NCBI GenBank assembly: GCA_900315305.1
Contig: OMYS01000012.1
Span: 1-42,113, forward strand
DNA from: an uncultured Eubacteriales bacterium
GTDB taxonomy: Bacteria > Bacillota > Clostridia > Lachnospirales > Lachnospiraceae
Length of the DNA stretch: 42,113 nt
Direction: 5' to 3'
This document shows, piece by piece, positions 22,544 through 31,287 of this stretch (its first letter is position 1; each line of letters starts with the position of its first letter). The notes under the pieces are model-generated. The model saw only the letters and a program-made list of their open reading frames with translations. It was not told where the DNA came from and ran no database searches. The position numbers were made by a program, and so were the translations under genes.

Positions 22544-24703
22544 ATGATCGAACACATTCACAGCCACAGAAACCTGATCGGATTTGACAAAAACGGCATT
22601 CCGACCGTTACACTGAAGGCCTCGGCCCACGATCCGGAGGCGATCGACGCGGAGTACCGCGCCGTCGAGGAGGGGGAATTTTCCGGAGAGCACGCACACG
22701 ATGCGCACGCGCACGGCGGTCATGCCGGGCATGTACACGGTCCGGAGACGGGCTCCGATGACGATGCCTTTATTCAGGACTATATGAACGCGGTCAAGGC
22801 ATACCGCATGACATTTCCGGACAAGAAGGAGCAGATCGAGAAGACGCCGGACCCGGCGATCCGGGAAATGCTTCTCCGCTCGGAGCAGCTCGGCATCGAC
22901 ACGACCTTTGACCGGTTCGATCAGCAGCAGCCGCAGTGCAACTTCGGCCTCGCCGGCATCTGCTGCAAGATCTGCAACATGGGTCCATGTCGTATCACGA
23001 AGAAGTCAAAGCGCGGCGTCTGCGGCGCGGACGCGGACCTCATCGTGGCAAGAAATCTGCTCCGTTCGGCCGCTGCCGGCGCCGCCCAGCACGGCATGCA
23101 CGCGCGTGAGCTGATGCTGGAGCTTCTATGGGCCGCCGACGGCAAGCTCGATGCCCCGCTTCTCGGGGAACAGAAGATCATGGCCACGGCGAAGGCATTT
23201 GGTATCGATACAGAGGGCCGTGACGTGAAGGCTGTCGCCCACGATCTGGCAAATGCACTGCTCGCGGACCTCTCGAGCCCGGATCCGTCCCACGTCTACA
23301 AGACCGCGGAGGTCTGCGCGCCTGCAGACCGCGTGAAGCTCTGGAAGGACCTCGACCTGATGCCGATCAGCGCGTACCACGAGGTCTTCGAGGCGTATCA
23401 CAAGACGGCAGTCGGAACAGACGGAGACTGGAAGAGCATCATGGAGCACTTCCTCCGCTGCGGTCTCGCGTTCTGCTTCACCGGTGTGGCGGGCGCGTCT
23501 ATTGCGACCGACTCTCTCTTCGGTGTCGGTGACCGCGTGACCTCAAAGGTGAATATCGGCGCGCTTAAGAAGGGCTATGTCAATATCGCAGTCCACGGCC
23601 ATCTGCCGCTCCTCGTCAAGGAGATCGTCAAGTGTGGACAGACGGAGGAGATGATTAATCTCGCGAAGTCAAAGGGCGCGAAGGGAATCCGCTTCTACGG
23701 TATCTGCTGCAGCGGACTGTCGGCGATGTACCGCTATGACGGCGTTATCCCGCTCTCCAATGCGGTCTCCGCGGAGCTCGTCCTCATGACAGGCGCACTT
23801 GATCTCTGGGTCGCGGACGTGCAGGACGTCTTCCCGGCGATCATGGACGTCGCGAAATGCTACCGGACGACGGTCGTCACGACAAGCTCGTCCGCGCGTC
23901 TCCCGGGCGCGGAGAAGATGGAGTTCGACCGCCATCACTCAAATATTGCTGACGCGAAGAAGCTCGCGGAGAGAATTGTCCGCCGCGGCATCGAGAGCTT
24001 TGAGGCAAGGCAGGGCATCCCGGTTTACATTCCGCCGTATGAGGTCACGGCAGAGGTCGGCTTCTCCGTGGAATATCTGAACAAGCGGTTCGGAAGCTTT
24101 AAGCCGATCGCGGACGCGGTCCGGGACGGAAGAATCCTTGGCATCGTCAATATGGTCGGCTGCAACAACCCGAAGGTGCCCTACGAGCGGTGCATCGCCG
24201 ATGTGGCGAAGGTGCTGATTGAAAATAACGTGCTGATTCTCTCGAACGGCTGCGCGTCCTATCCGCTGATGAAGCTCGGCTACTGCGCGAAGGATGCGAA
24301 CCAGCTCGCGGGCGACAGCCTCCGGGGCTTCCTTGAGCCGGACCTTCCGCCGGTCTGGCATGTGGGCGAGTGCATCGACAACACGCGCTCGAGCGGCATC
24401 ATGGCCGGCATCGCGGCAGCTCTCGGACAGAAGCTCCCGGACATGCCCTATGCATTTTCTTCTCCGGAGTGGAGCAATGAGAAGGGTGTTGACGCGGCTC
24501 TCGCGTTCCGTCTTCTCGGCATTTCCTCCTATCACTGCGTGGAGGCGCCGATCTTCGGCTCGAAGAATGTCATCGAGTTCCTGAAGCAGGGCACAGAGGA
24601 GACGCTCGGCTCACACATGGTCGTCAACGTGGACCCGGTGAAGCTCGGCGAGCAGATCGTGAAGGACATGAAGGCGAAGCGGAAGAAGCTCGGCTGGGAC
24701 TGA
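22544..24703 (+). CDS. cooS: Anaerobic carbon-monoxide dehydrogenase catalytic subunit, divergent
   Basis: A 719-residue CooS-like Ni,Fe-S enzyme (CO + H2O to CO2 + 2 e-). The D/B-cluster cysteines are intact at 132, 140, 141, 144, 149 and 160 (CNFGLAGICCKICNMGPCRI). C-cluster regions are present: HGHLPLL (351-357), GICCSG (386-391), VGCNN (Cys540), NGCAS (Cys570), HVGEC (Cys610). Where the family has D-V-Q-C, this protein has ADVQD (Asp428), so one expected C-cluster ligand appears missing. Length exceeds the usual ~630; the extra N-terminus includes seven His in residues 50-65. RBS AAGGAG. No cooC, cooF or acs gene lies nearby, so it is an orphan CODH whose activity should not be assumed. 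Confidence 0.9.
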   Translation: MIEHIHSHRNLIGFDKNGIPTVTLKASAHDPEAIDAEYRAVEEGEFSGEHAHDAHAHGGHAGHVHGPETGSDDDAFIQDYMNAVKAYRMTFPDKKEQIEKTPDPAIREMLLRSEQLGIDTTFDRFDQQQPQCNFGLAGICCKICNMGPCRITKKSKRGVCGADADLIVARNLLRSAAAGAAQHGMHARELMLELLWAADGKLDAPLLGEQKIMATAKAFGIDTEGRDVKAVAHDLANALLADLSSPDPSHVYKTAEVCAPADRVKLWKDLDLMPISAYHEVFEAYHKTAVGTDGDWKSIMEHFLRCGLAFCFTGVAGASIATDSLFGVGDRVTSKVNIGALKKGYVNIAVHGHLPLLVKEIVKCGQTEEMINLAKSKGAKGIRFYGICCSGLSAMYRYDGVIPLSNAVSAELVLMTGALDLWVADVQDVFPAIMDVAKCYRTTVVTTSSSARLPGAEKMEFDRHHSNIADAKKLAERIVRRGIESFEARQGIPVYIPPYEVTAEVGFSVEYLNKRFGSFKPIADAVRDGRILGIVNMVGCNNPKVPYERCIADVAKVLIENNVLILSNGCASYPLMKLGYCAKDANQLAGDSLRGFLEPDLPPVWHVGECIDNTRSSGIMAGIAAALGQKLPDMPYAFSSPEWSNEKGVDAALAFRLLGISSYHCVEAPIFGSKNVIEFLKQGTEETLGSHMVVNVDPVKLGEQIVKDMKAKRKKLGWD

Positions 24704-24744
24704 GATGCAGGCAGCGGGATACGTCGACTGCATAAATAAACCGC

Positions 24745-24773
24745 TTGATACAATTCGGAAATTTGGTCATAAT
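24745..24773 (+). promoter_or_regulatory. Promoter of the small membrane protein
   Basis: TTGATA (24745-24750), 17-nt spacer, CATAAT (24768-24773); each hexamer has one mismatch. Confidence 0.55.
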
Positions 24774-24853
24774 GAAGCTGTATCAGGAAATATGCCACTC
24801 CGTGCCGGCATTTGCTTACGGACTGGAATGGACGTTGTAAAGGAGGCGGCAAT

Positions 24854-24985
24854 ATGAAGAATATTCTGAATAAGCATCAGTTCTGGGCATGCCTTGCCAT
24901 GCTCAGCATGTTCATGGCGATTGTGACTGGTCATCAGCTGGTGAGCGGCGGTCACAAGAAGGAAGAGAAGTCAGACGAGGACTGA
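24854..24985 (+). CDS. 43-residue single-pass membrane peptide
   Basis: A short gene behind AGGAGG (24841-24846, 7-nt spacing). The peptide begins MKNILNKHQFWACLAMLSMF, continues as one hydrophobic helix (AIVTGHQLVSGG) and ends in a charged tail HKKEEKSDED. It has its own promoter and a strong terminator right after, which argues for a real product. Family not recognised. Its position after cooS may be chance. Confidence 0.65.
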   Translation: MKNILNKHQFWACLAMLSMFMAIVTGHQLVSGGHKKEEKSDED

Positions 24986-25006
24986 ATCCGATATCCGGAC
25001 ATGCAG

Positions 25007-25053
25007 GCCCTCTCCCAAACCGGCAGATGCCGGGGCGGGAGAGGGCTCTTTTC
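25007..25053 (+). terminator. Strong intrinsic terminator
   Basis: A perfect 10-bp stem GCCCTCTCCC / GGGAGAGGGC (25007-25016 / 25037-25046), with a further CGGCA/TGCCG pairing inside, followed by TCTTTTTC-like sequence. It ends the cooS region before the riboswitch unit. Confidence 0.9.
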
Positions 25054-25075
25054 ATTGGATGAAACAGACAGAGAC

Positions 25076-25104
25076 TTGGTAATCTAAAGGCCTCGTGCTA
25101 TAAT
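25076..25104 (+). promoter_or_regulatory. Promoter of the riboswitch-controlled ABC operon
   Basis: TTGGTA (25076-25081), 17-nt spacer, TATAAT (25099-25104) with an extended TGC just before it. Transcription would begin near 25111, at the riboswitch 5' end. Confidence 0.75.
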
Positions 25105-25111
25105 GGCCGAT

Positions 25112-25207
25112 AGTCAAAGGTGAATAATGTCTGAAAGAGATCGAGGGGAACCGGGTGCAAGTCCCGGACGGTCCCGCCACTGTAAAAGTCAGATTGCCTC
25201 CTCTTTC
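25112..25207 (+). promoter_or_regulatory. Cobalamin riboswitch
   Basis: Contains the conserved core GGGGAACCGGGTGCAAGTCC followed by CGGACGGTCCCGCCACTGTA, i.e. the GGTGCAAGTCC junction and the GCCACTG B12 box, and then AGTCAGATTGCCT. Flanking GAAAGAG (25133-25139) can pair with CTCTTTC (25201-25207). A terminator lies downstream at 25276. Cobalamin binding should switch off the ABC importer operon. Confidence 0.92.
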
Positions 25208-25275
25208 CTGAAACTGCGATGGACAGGAATATAAGCGCGCCGGAAATGAAGGCATTTCCGGCGTACTCGTATGCT

Positions 25276-25308
25276 CCGTTTTCGTATCTGCGAAAACGGT
25301 CTTTTTCT
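25276..25308 (+). terminator. Riboswitch expression-platform terminator
   Basis: CCGTTTTCG (25276-25284) pairs with CGAAAACGG (25291-25299) around a 6-nt loop, followed by TCTTTTTCT. It stands about 70 nt after the aptamer and 113 nt before the first gene, so it fits transcription control. A second hairpin GCCGGAAAT/ATTTCCGGC lies at 25239-25262. Confidence 0.85.
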
Positions 25309-25421
25309 GTGCGCAGGTTCAGCGCCAACCGGAAGCATTCCACGATCGGAAACGCTTTCCGGCGCGGCGGGCCGGCCGGAGACTGGTATCTGAAGGCAGC
25401 GCACAGGAAAGGAACAGGATT

Positions 25422-26987
25422 ATGAAAAAACAGATAGCAGCAGTACTCACGGCGGTCAGCGTCGCGGCGACACTCGCGGGATGCGGAAGCGCATCCACCG
25501 GGTCCGGGGCATCGGTCGTCACAGCGGCCTCCGGGTCAGAGACAGCATCTACAGCAGAGACCTCCGGCGATACCGTCGTCATCGGAGAGACCTCGATGGT
25601 CGACAGCATCGACCCGACCAACAACGGCGATCCGTGGTCACTGACAGCCGACGGCATCTCGGAGACGCTCTATAATCAGGATGAAAACGGCAATCTCGTG
25701 TCGCACCTCGCGGAGTCTGTCGTCCAGAACGACGCGCTCGACTGGACGCTGACGCTGAAATCCGGGATGAAGTTCTCGGACGGATCTCCTGTCAACGCGC
25801 AGGCCGTCGCGGACTGCATTAATGACATCATGGCGAACAATGAGATGGCGACCGCGTCCTGCGGCGTGATCACGGCGACGGCGCAGGATGACACGACCGT
25901 GAAGCTTGCGACGGAGCGCGAGACGACGGTCATGGAGTCCGTCCTCTGCGAGTGGACGAATGTCATTTACAAGAAGGACAGCAGCGGCAATTATGTGTTC
26001 ACGGGCCCGTATGTCGTGAAGTCCTTTAACCCGGGCGTGTCCATGGAGCTGACACCGAATCCGTACTACGACGACAATGCGTCGAAGCGCCCGAATGTGA
26101 AGCTCATGTGCTTCTCCGATGCGACGGCGATGCAGCAGGCCTTTGAGTCGGGCGAAATCGACATGGCATTTACGGTCACGCCGGATGCGGCAACGCAGCT
26201 TGAGGGCGAGGGCTATACGGTCAAGGAAATGAACGCCGGCTATCAGTATTTTGCGATCGTCAATATGCAGAAGGAATCTCTGTCTGACCTCAAGGTCCGC
26301 GAGGCGATCAATCTCGCCATGAACCGCGACGATATGATCAAGGCCTTAAAGGGCGGCCGCGTCGCGACAGGGTTCTTTGCGACCTATTATCCGTTTGCCG
26401 GCGATGTGAAGGAAACAACGGACGTGGACCAGGCGAAGAAGGACCTGGCGGACGCGGGCTACACGGACTCCGACAACGACGGGTACCTCGACAAGAACGG
26501 CGAGAAATTAAGCCTCAACCTGGTCACCTACTCCTCAAGACCGGACCTCACCATCATCATGCAGCTGGCAGCGGACGAGCTGAGCGACCTCGGCATTGAT
26601 GTCTCGACGCAGATCGTGGATTCGATTGATGATACCCTGTCTGCGGGACAGTATGACGTCGCGTTCTATGCGCAGCACACGGCGCCGACAGGCGAGCCGG
26701 CCTACGCCCTGAACCAGTTCTTCCGCACGGGCGAGGGCAAGAACCACAACGGGTACAGCAGCGATCTTGTCGACGGCGATCTCGACAAGATGGGAACGCT
26801 TCCGGCGGGCGATGAGAGAAATGAGCTCGCGAAGGAGATTCAAGAGCAGGTCTACAAGGACCTTCCGGTCATCTATCTGGTTGACCCGCAGTGGCACATC
26901 GCCGTGTCAGACAAGCTCAAGGACTATGAGCCGTACTGCGGCGACTATTATGTCGTCAATGACCAGCTGGGCCTTACGAATTCATGA
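25422..26987 (+). CDS. ABC transporter substrate-binding lipoprotein (NikA/DppA family)
   Basis: A 521-residue extracellular binding lipoprotein. Signal peptide MKKQIAAVLTAVSVAATLAG with lipobox L-A-G-C (Cys21), then a Ser/Thr/Ala-rich linker to about residue 50 and the family-5 solute-binding fold ('SLTADGISETLYNQDENGNL', 'WTLTLKSGMKFSDGSPVNAQ', 'VREAINLAMNRDDMIKAL', 'LPVIYLVDP'). The family binds peptides, nickel or metal-chelates. A cobalamin riboswitch in front points to a corrinoid- or cobalt-related ligand (inference). The stop overlaps the next gene's start (ATGA), so translation is coupled. Confidence 0.92.
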   Translation: MKKQIAAVLTAVSVAATLAGCGSASTGSGASVVTAASGSETASTAETSGDTVVIGETSMVDSIDPTNNGDPWSLTADGISETLYNQDENGNLVSHLAESVVQNDALDWTLTLKSGMKFSDGSPVNAQAVADCINDIMANNEMATASCGVITATAQDDTTVKLATERETTVMESVLCEWTNVIYKKDSSGNYVFTGPYVVKSFNPGVSMELTPNPYYDDNASKRPNVKLMCFSDATAMQQAFESGEIDMAFTVTPDAATQLEGEGYTVKEMNAGYQYFAIVNMQKESLSDLKVREAINLAMNRDDMIKALKGGRVATGFFATYYPFAGDVKETTDVDQAKKDLADAGYTDSDNDGYLDKNGEKLSLNLVTYSSRPDLTIIMQLAADELSDLGIDVSTQIVDSIDDTLSAGQYDVAFYAQHTAPTGEPAYALNQFFRTGEGKNHNGYSSDLVDGDLDKMGTLPAGDERNELAKEIQEQVYKDLPVIYLVDPQWHIAVSDKLKDYEPYCGDYYVVNDQLGLTNS

Positions 26988-27910
26988 GACGCTGGCTTTC
27001 CTTTCTCGGCAGATGGCTTGTGATCTTTCTTGTGGCGTCGGTCCTCATTTTCGGGCTGGTCAGGCTTATGCCGGTCAGCCCGGTGGACCGCTGGCTGTCC
27101 GCGTTTAATCTTCCTTATACGGAGGAGAACGTCGCCTATGTCACGAGGCGGATGGGCCTTGACAGGCCGCTCATCGTGCAGTACGCGGACTGGATCCTGA
27201 ATTTCCTTAAGGGGGACTGGGGCTATTCGCTGAAATCGCATCTGGACATCCGGCAGCAGTTTCTGGCAAAGCTCCCGTATTCGATCAGCATCGGCATCGC
27301 CGGCATTGTGATCTCTGCATTTGCCGCATTCTTCATCGGGTACAGGGCGGCCGTCCGCCGCGGAGGGATCTGTGACCGCGTGAGCGCCGCATTGTCGGTG
27401 CTCACGCAGTCTGTCCCGAGCTTTATTGTGTCAATTGTTCTGATCTATTTCTTCGGCGTCCGGCTGAAGCTGGTCCGCTTTTTTACCGGGAACGGGGCGT
27501 ACGCGATGACAGCCGCGATTCTGATCACGGCCCTCTACGCGGTCGGCCCGCTTTCGCGCGTTGTCAGGAAGGCATTTCGCGAGGAAATGAGAAGCAGCTA
27601 TGTCCGCTTTTCTGTGTCCCGCGGCTTTTCTCCGGATCAGGTCTTATTCTTTCATGCGTCGAATCCGGTGATCTGCCGGCTGATTTCGACGGTTATGGCC
27701 GAGTTTGCGACGGTGTTCGGCGGGAGCTCCGTGCTGGAGTTTGCGTTCGGCATTCCCGGGATCAGCACGTTTCTTGTGACGAGCATGAAGAATTCCGACT
27801 ACAACGTGCTTGAGTCATACATACTGGTCGTGATCATCTGGATGTTCTTTGTGCATCTCCTGCTGAATCTTGCTTTGCAGATGATCGATGTAAGGAGGCG
27901 GGAAGCATGA
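26984..27910 (+). CDS. ABC transporter permease, NikB/DppB type
   Basis: A 308-residue inner-membrane permease of the Opp/Dpp/Nik class with about six helices: 'RLMPVSPVDRWLSAFN' after helix 1 (the class usually has G-D-P), 'MGLDRPLIVQYADWILNFLK' and 'GDWGYSL', the canonical periplasmic loop, and the coupling motif region 'FREEMRSSYVRFSVSRGFSP'. Overlaps the lipoprotein gene by 4 bp and the next permease by 4 bp, so the four genes form a tight operon. Confidence 0.92.
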   Translation: MRRWLSFLGRWLVIFLVASVLIFGLVRLMPVSPVDRWLSAFNLPYTEENVAYVTRRMGLDRPLIVQYADWILNFLKGDWGYSLKSHLDIRQQFLAKLPYSISIGIAGIVISAFAAFFIGYRAAVRRGGICDRVSAALSVLTQSVPSFIVSIVLIYFFGVRLKLVRFFTGNGAYAMTAAILITALYAVGPLSRVVRKAFREEMRSSYVRFSVSRGFSPDQVLFFHASNPVICRLISTVMAEFATVFGGSSVLEFAFGIPGISTFLVTSMKNSDYNVLESYILVVIIWMFFVHLLLNLALQMIDVRRREA

Positions 27911-28702
27911 GCAGAAGACAGAAGGTGATGATCGCTCTGTTCACAGTCTTTGTTCTCTTTCTTCTCTTTGCGCCGCGGCAGAGTATTCTGAAGACGGATG
28001 TCCTGCACACCTATGAGGGGCCCTCGCGGGCGCATCTTCTCGGGACGGACAATCTGGGCCGGGACGTCTGGTCGCTGCTCCTTGCGGGCGGCGCAAGGAC
28101 GCTCGAGGTCGTGTTCCTCGCGGGGGGGGATTTCATTTTTTGCGGGAACGACGCTTGGCATGATCGCGGCTTTTCAGGGGAAGGCTGTCCGGGGGATCAT
28201 CCAGCTTGCCGCGGATTTTACGCTGGTTGTACCGTCGTTCATCATGGCGATGGTCTTCTCGGCGCTCTTTGGCTTCAGCCCAGCCGGCGCGGGCGTGATC
28301 TTCGGGATCGGAAATATGGGGCAGTACGTGAACCAGGCGTACGACCTCTCCGAGGGCTTAAAGAGCCGGGAGTTTATCGATGCCGAGCGGGTGGTCGGGC
28401 TCGGAAAATGGCGTCTTCTCTTTTTTCACGTTCTCCCGAATATTTACCGTCAGCTGCTCGTCTTTCTCGGAAACCGGGCGGCCGGCGTCGTGCAGTACGC
28501 GGGCCTTGCATTTATCGGGCTCGGAACGGACATCACGAACCCGGACTGGGGGACGCTTCTCTATCAGTATCGGGCCTATCTGACGACTGACCCGGCGCTG
28601 GTGCTGTATCCGACAGCCGCGATCGCTGTTCTTGTCCTGTTCTTTCATTTTATGTTTGACAGCACGGGAGGCAGAGAGGAGGCGGAGACGATCTATGACT
28701 GA
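27907..28702 (+). pseudogene. ABC transporter permease, NikC/DppC type, frameshifted at a G8 run
   Basis: The first frame gives 'MSRRQKVMIALFTVFVLFLL', 'HLLGTDNLGRDVWSLLLAG' and 'ARTLEVVFLAGG', the standard DppC/NikC start. At 28122-28129 there are eight consecutive G, and from there the protein continues in another frame: 'ISFFAGTTLGMIAAFQG', 'SREFIDAERVVGLGKWRLLF' (EAA coupling loop), 'PDWGTLLYQYR'. With seven G the product would be a normal 264-residue permease ending in overlap with the ATPase start. It may be a sequencing slip, a phase-variable tract or a real inactivation; the intact neighbours favour the first two. Confidence 0.85.
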
Positions 28703-30320
28703 AAATGAGAATTTTGCCGTGAGGATTGAGCACCTGAACCTTCGGACGCGCGGAAAAAAGAGCGCGCAGATTCTCCATGATATCTCTCTTGCCATCCGCA
28801 GGGGTGAGCGCTGGGGCATCGCCGGGGCCTCAGGCGCCGGCAAGTCGATGACGGTGTATGCCATGACGGCGCTCCTGCCCGGCAGCATGGAGGCGGAGGG
28901 AAGGATTGTCTTCGGGGCGGACCCGCTGGGAAGAAATCTGCTCGATATGAAGCGGAGCGACCGGCACAGGTACTGCGCCGGTCAGGTGTCGGTCATTCTG
29001 CAGGATTCGATTCACGCGCTGAACCCGTATGAGCGGATCGACAGGCAGTGGATTCCGACTGTGAGGCTGCATCACCCTGACATGCCGGCGGAGGCGGTCA
29101 GACCTCACCTGCTTGAGCGGCTGGAGCGCTTCGGAATCGCGGGCGGCGAGGCGGTGCTTGCGAAATATCCGCATCAGCTATCGGGCGGCATGAAGCAGCG
29201 CGTCGCGATCGCGATGGCGCTCGAGTCCGGCGCGCAGGTTCTGATCGCCGATGAGCCGACCACGTCTCTTGATGCGGTCAACCAGCGGAAGGTCATTGCA
29301 TTTCTCGATCAGATCTGCCGGGAGAATCACCTGACGCTGATTTATATCACGCATAATCTCGGGATCATCGAAGCTCTCTGTACGCACGTGGCCATTCTCC
29401 GGGACGGGAGGATCGCGGAGCAGGGGAGAGTCGCTGATGTCTTCCGTCATCCGGCAAATGCATACACCGCAAGGCTCCTTGAGGAGACGGCAAAGCTGTA
29501 CGCGTCAGGGCCGGCTGCATCGTTACCGGGAGAGATGCTTCTTTCAGTCAGCCATGTGCGGAAGAGCTTTCGAGAAGCGAAGAACATGGGACGGAGGGGC
29601 CGCTTCGAGGCGGTGCGGGACGTCTCATTTTCCATGCGGAGAGGAGAGATCCTGGGGCTTCTCGGGGAATCGGGCTGTGGGAAGACGACGCTTGCCCGGA
29701 TGGTCCTGGGTCTTGAAAAGCCTGATGAAGGGAGTATCTCCTATAAGGGCCGCGAGATCGGATCGCTCGGGGAGAAAAAGTTCCGACCGCTCCGACGGGA
29801 GATACAGATGATTTTTCAGGACCCGTTCGGAAGTCTTGATCCGCGGCGACGCGTCCGCGATCTTCTGATGGAGCCGCTTGCGGTCTGGAGAATCGGAGGC
29901 GGGAGAACTGAGCGCGAGCGGATGATCCGGGAGATGGTCCGGGAGTGCGGCCTGCCGGACGATGCGCCCGATCAGTATCCGACGGAATTTTCCGGCGGGC
30001 AGCTGCAGCGGATCGCGATCGCGCGGGCCCTCCTCGTGCGGCCGGAGCTTCTTGTGGCCGATGAGATTGTGTCGGCCCTCGATGCGGCCGTGCAGAACCA
30101 GATCCTCGAGCTTCTGCTCCGCATGAAGGAGAAGTACGGCCTGACGATTTTATTCATCACGCACGATCTTGCGGTAATCCGCAGAATATCGGACCGCGTT
30201 ATGGTTATGCAGGAGGGGAAAATTATAGCTTCAGGGGAAACCGACGAGGTCCTTGAGCGCGCGGAGGACCCGTATATCCGGGAGCTGAAGGACGCGTCAT
30301 TTACCTTGAGCGCGCCGTGA
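28695..30320 (+). CDS. ABC transporter ATP-binding protein, two fused ATPase domains (OppD-OppF-like)
   Basis: A 541-residue cytoplasmic double ATPase. Domain 1 (~10-260): Walker A GASGAGKS, signature LSGGMKQRVAIAMAL, Walker B VLIADEP. Domain 2 (~280-520): Walker A GESGCGKTT, signature FSGGQLQRIAIARAL, and LLVADEI, where the usual D-E-P/A-x-S region reads DEIVSALD. This fused form drives peptide/nickel-type importers. The start ATG overlaps the permease stop; a 21-codon longer frame is not supported. With one lipoprotein, two permeases and two ATPase domains the importer is complete apart from the frameshifted permease. Confidence 0.93.
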   Translation: MTENENFAVRIEHLNLRTRGKKSAQILHDISLAIRRGERWGIAGASGAGKSMTVYAMTALLPGSMEAEGRIVFGADPLGRNLLDMKRSDRHRYCAGQVSVILQDSIHALNPYERIDRQWIPTVRLHHPDMPAEAVRPHLLERLERFGIAGGEAVLAKYPHQLSGGMKQRVAIAMALESGAQVLIADEPTTSLDAVNQRKVIAFLDQICRENHLTLIYITHNLGIIEALCTHVAILRDGRIAEQGRVADVFRHPANAYTARLLEETAKLYASGPAASLPGEMLLSVSHVRKSFREAKNMGRRGRFEAVRDVSFSMRRGEILGLLGESGCGKTTLARMVLGLEKPDEGSISYKGREIGSLGEKKFRPLRREIQMIFQDPFGSLDPRRRVRDLLMEPLAVWRIGGGRTERERMIREMVRECGLPDDAPDQYPTEFSGGQLQRIAIARALLVRPELLVADEIVSALDAAVQNQILELLLRMKEKYGLTILFITHDLAVIRRISDRVMVMQEGKIIASGETDEVLERAEDPYIRELKDASFTLSAP

Positions 30321-30389
30321 AGAGACGAATCCTTCCTTTGGCTTCGTCCGGAATCATGGTACAATACAGAAAGAAGCCGCTCTGTTCGT

Positions 30390-30490
30390 CCCGCAGCGAG
30401 GAACATGAGGAAAGCGCGGCGATGACAAAGCGGTCTCGGCCTGTTTTCCCCGCAGCGAGGAGAGTGAAGCGCTCCAGGTTTGGGGCTGAA
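30390..30490 (+). repeat. REP-like repeat, two partial copies (B1, B2)
   Basis: CCCGCAGCGAGGAACATGAG (from 30390) and CCCGCAGCGAGGAGAGTGAA plus GCGCTCCAGGTTTGGGGCTG (30449-30488) belong to the same family as copies A, D and E. They lie in the leader of the flavoredoxin gene. Confidence 0.55.
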
Positions 30491-30522
30491 CCCTCACATG
30501 TTTACGAAGGAGGTAATTTACG

Positions 30523-31074
30523 ATGGAACTTTCCGCAAAGCAGTCAGTGATTACGCCTGAGGGCGTCTTTATTATCGGATCGTATGATGAGAACGGTGTG
30601 CCGAACGCGATGAACGCGGCGTGGGGCATCCAGTCGGATTACGGCGAGATCACGCTCTTTCTGGCAAAGCACAAGACGACGGACAACATCAAGAAGACGA
30701 AGGCATTTACAGTCGCAATGGCGACGAAGGACACGGTTGTCATTTCCGATTACTTCGGCGTCGAGACGGGAAACCGCGTGAACAAGATCGAGAAGGCGGG
30801 CTGCCACGTCCACAAGAGCGCGCATGTGAACGCGCCGATCATCGAGGAGTATCCGCTGACGCTCGAGTGTGAAATGAAGAGCTGGGACGATGAGACGGGC
30901 ATCCTCGTCGGGAAGATCGTCAGCGAGCAGGCCGACGAGTCGATCCTGACGGACGGCAGGGTCGATCTCGACAAGATGCAGCCGATTATGTTCGATATTG
31001 CGACCAGCAGCTACCGCACAATCGGCCCGGTTGTCGGCAAGGCCTTCCATGACGGACTTGCGCTGAAGAAATAA
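30523..31074 (+). CDS. Flavin reductase family protein (flavoredoxin-like)
   Basis: A 183-residue FMN-binding protein of the flavoredoxin/flavin-reductase family: 'PEGVFIIGSYDENGVPNAMN' then 'AAWGIQSDY', 'KHKTTDNIKKTKAFTVAMAT', 'DYFGVETGNRVNKIEKAG' and 'PLTLECEMKSWDDETGILVG'. The split-barrel fold binds FMN and passes electrons; partners in anaerobes include rubredoxin- or NAD-linked enzymes. Start ATG behind GAAGGAGG. Single-gene unit ending in the terminator at 31115. Confidence 0.9.
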   Translation: MELSAKQSVITPEGVFIIGSYDENGVPNAMNAAWGIQSDYGEITLFLAKHKTTDNIKKTKAFTVAMATKDTVVISDYFGVETGNRVNKIEKAGCHVHKSAHVNAPIIEEYPLTLECEMKSWDDETGILVGKIVSEQADESILTDGRVDLDKMQPIMFDIATSSYRTIGPVVGKAFHDGLALKK

Positions 31075-31114
31075 GGCGCGTGATACTGAGATGCGATTTA
31101 TTATCGTGATAAAA

Positions 31115-31154
31115 GCCTCCGTTCCGGCAGATCCTGCCGGGACGGAGGCTCTTT
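31115..31154 (+). terminator. Terminator of the flavoredoxin gene
   Basis: GCCTCCGT (31115-31122) pairs with ACGGAGGC (31142-31149), with an inner CCGGCAG/CTGCCGG stem, then TCTTT. Confidence 0.85.
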
Positions 31155-31287
31155 GTATTTCACCACGTCGGGCCGTTTAGCGGGGTGGCGGATTATCTGT
31201 CTCGCGAGGAACTCTTCTTTTCAAAATGTGCCAGCGTATCGCCTTGTGGTATGGCCTGTATTCGGCGGCGCGAGGCGATCAGCGCAT

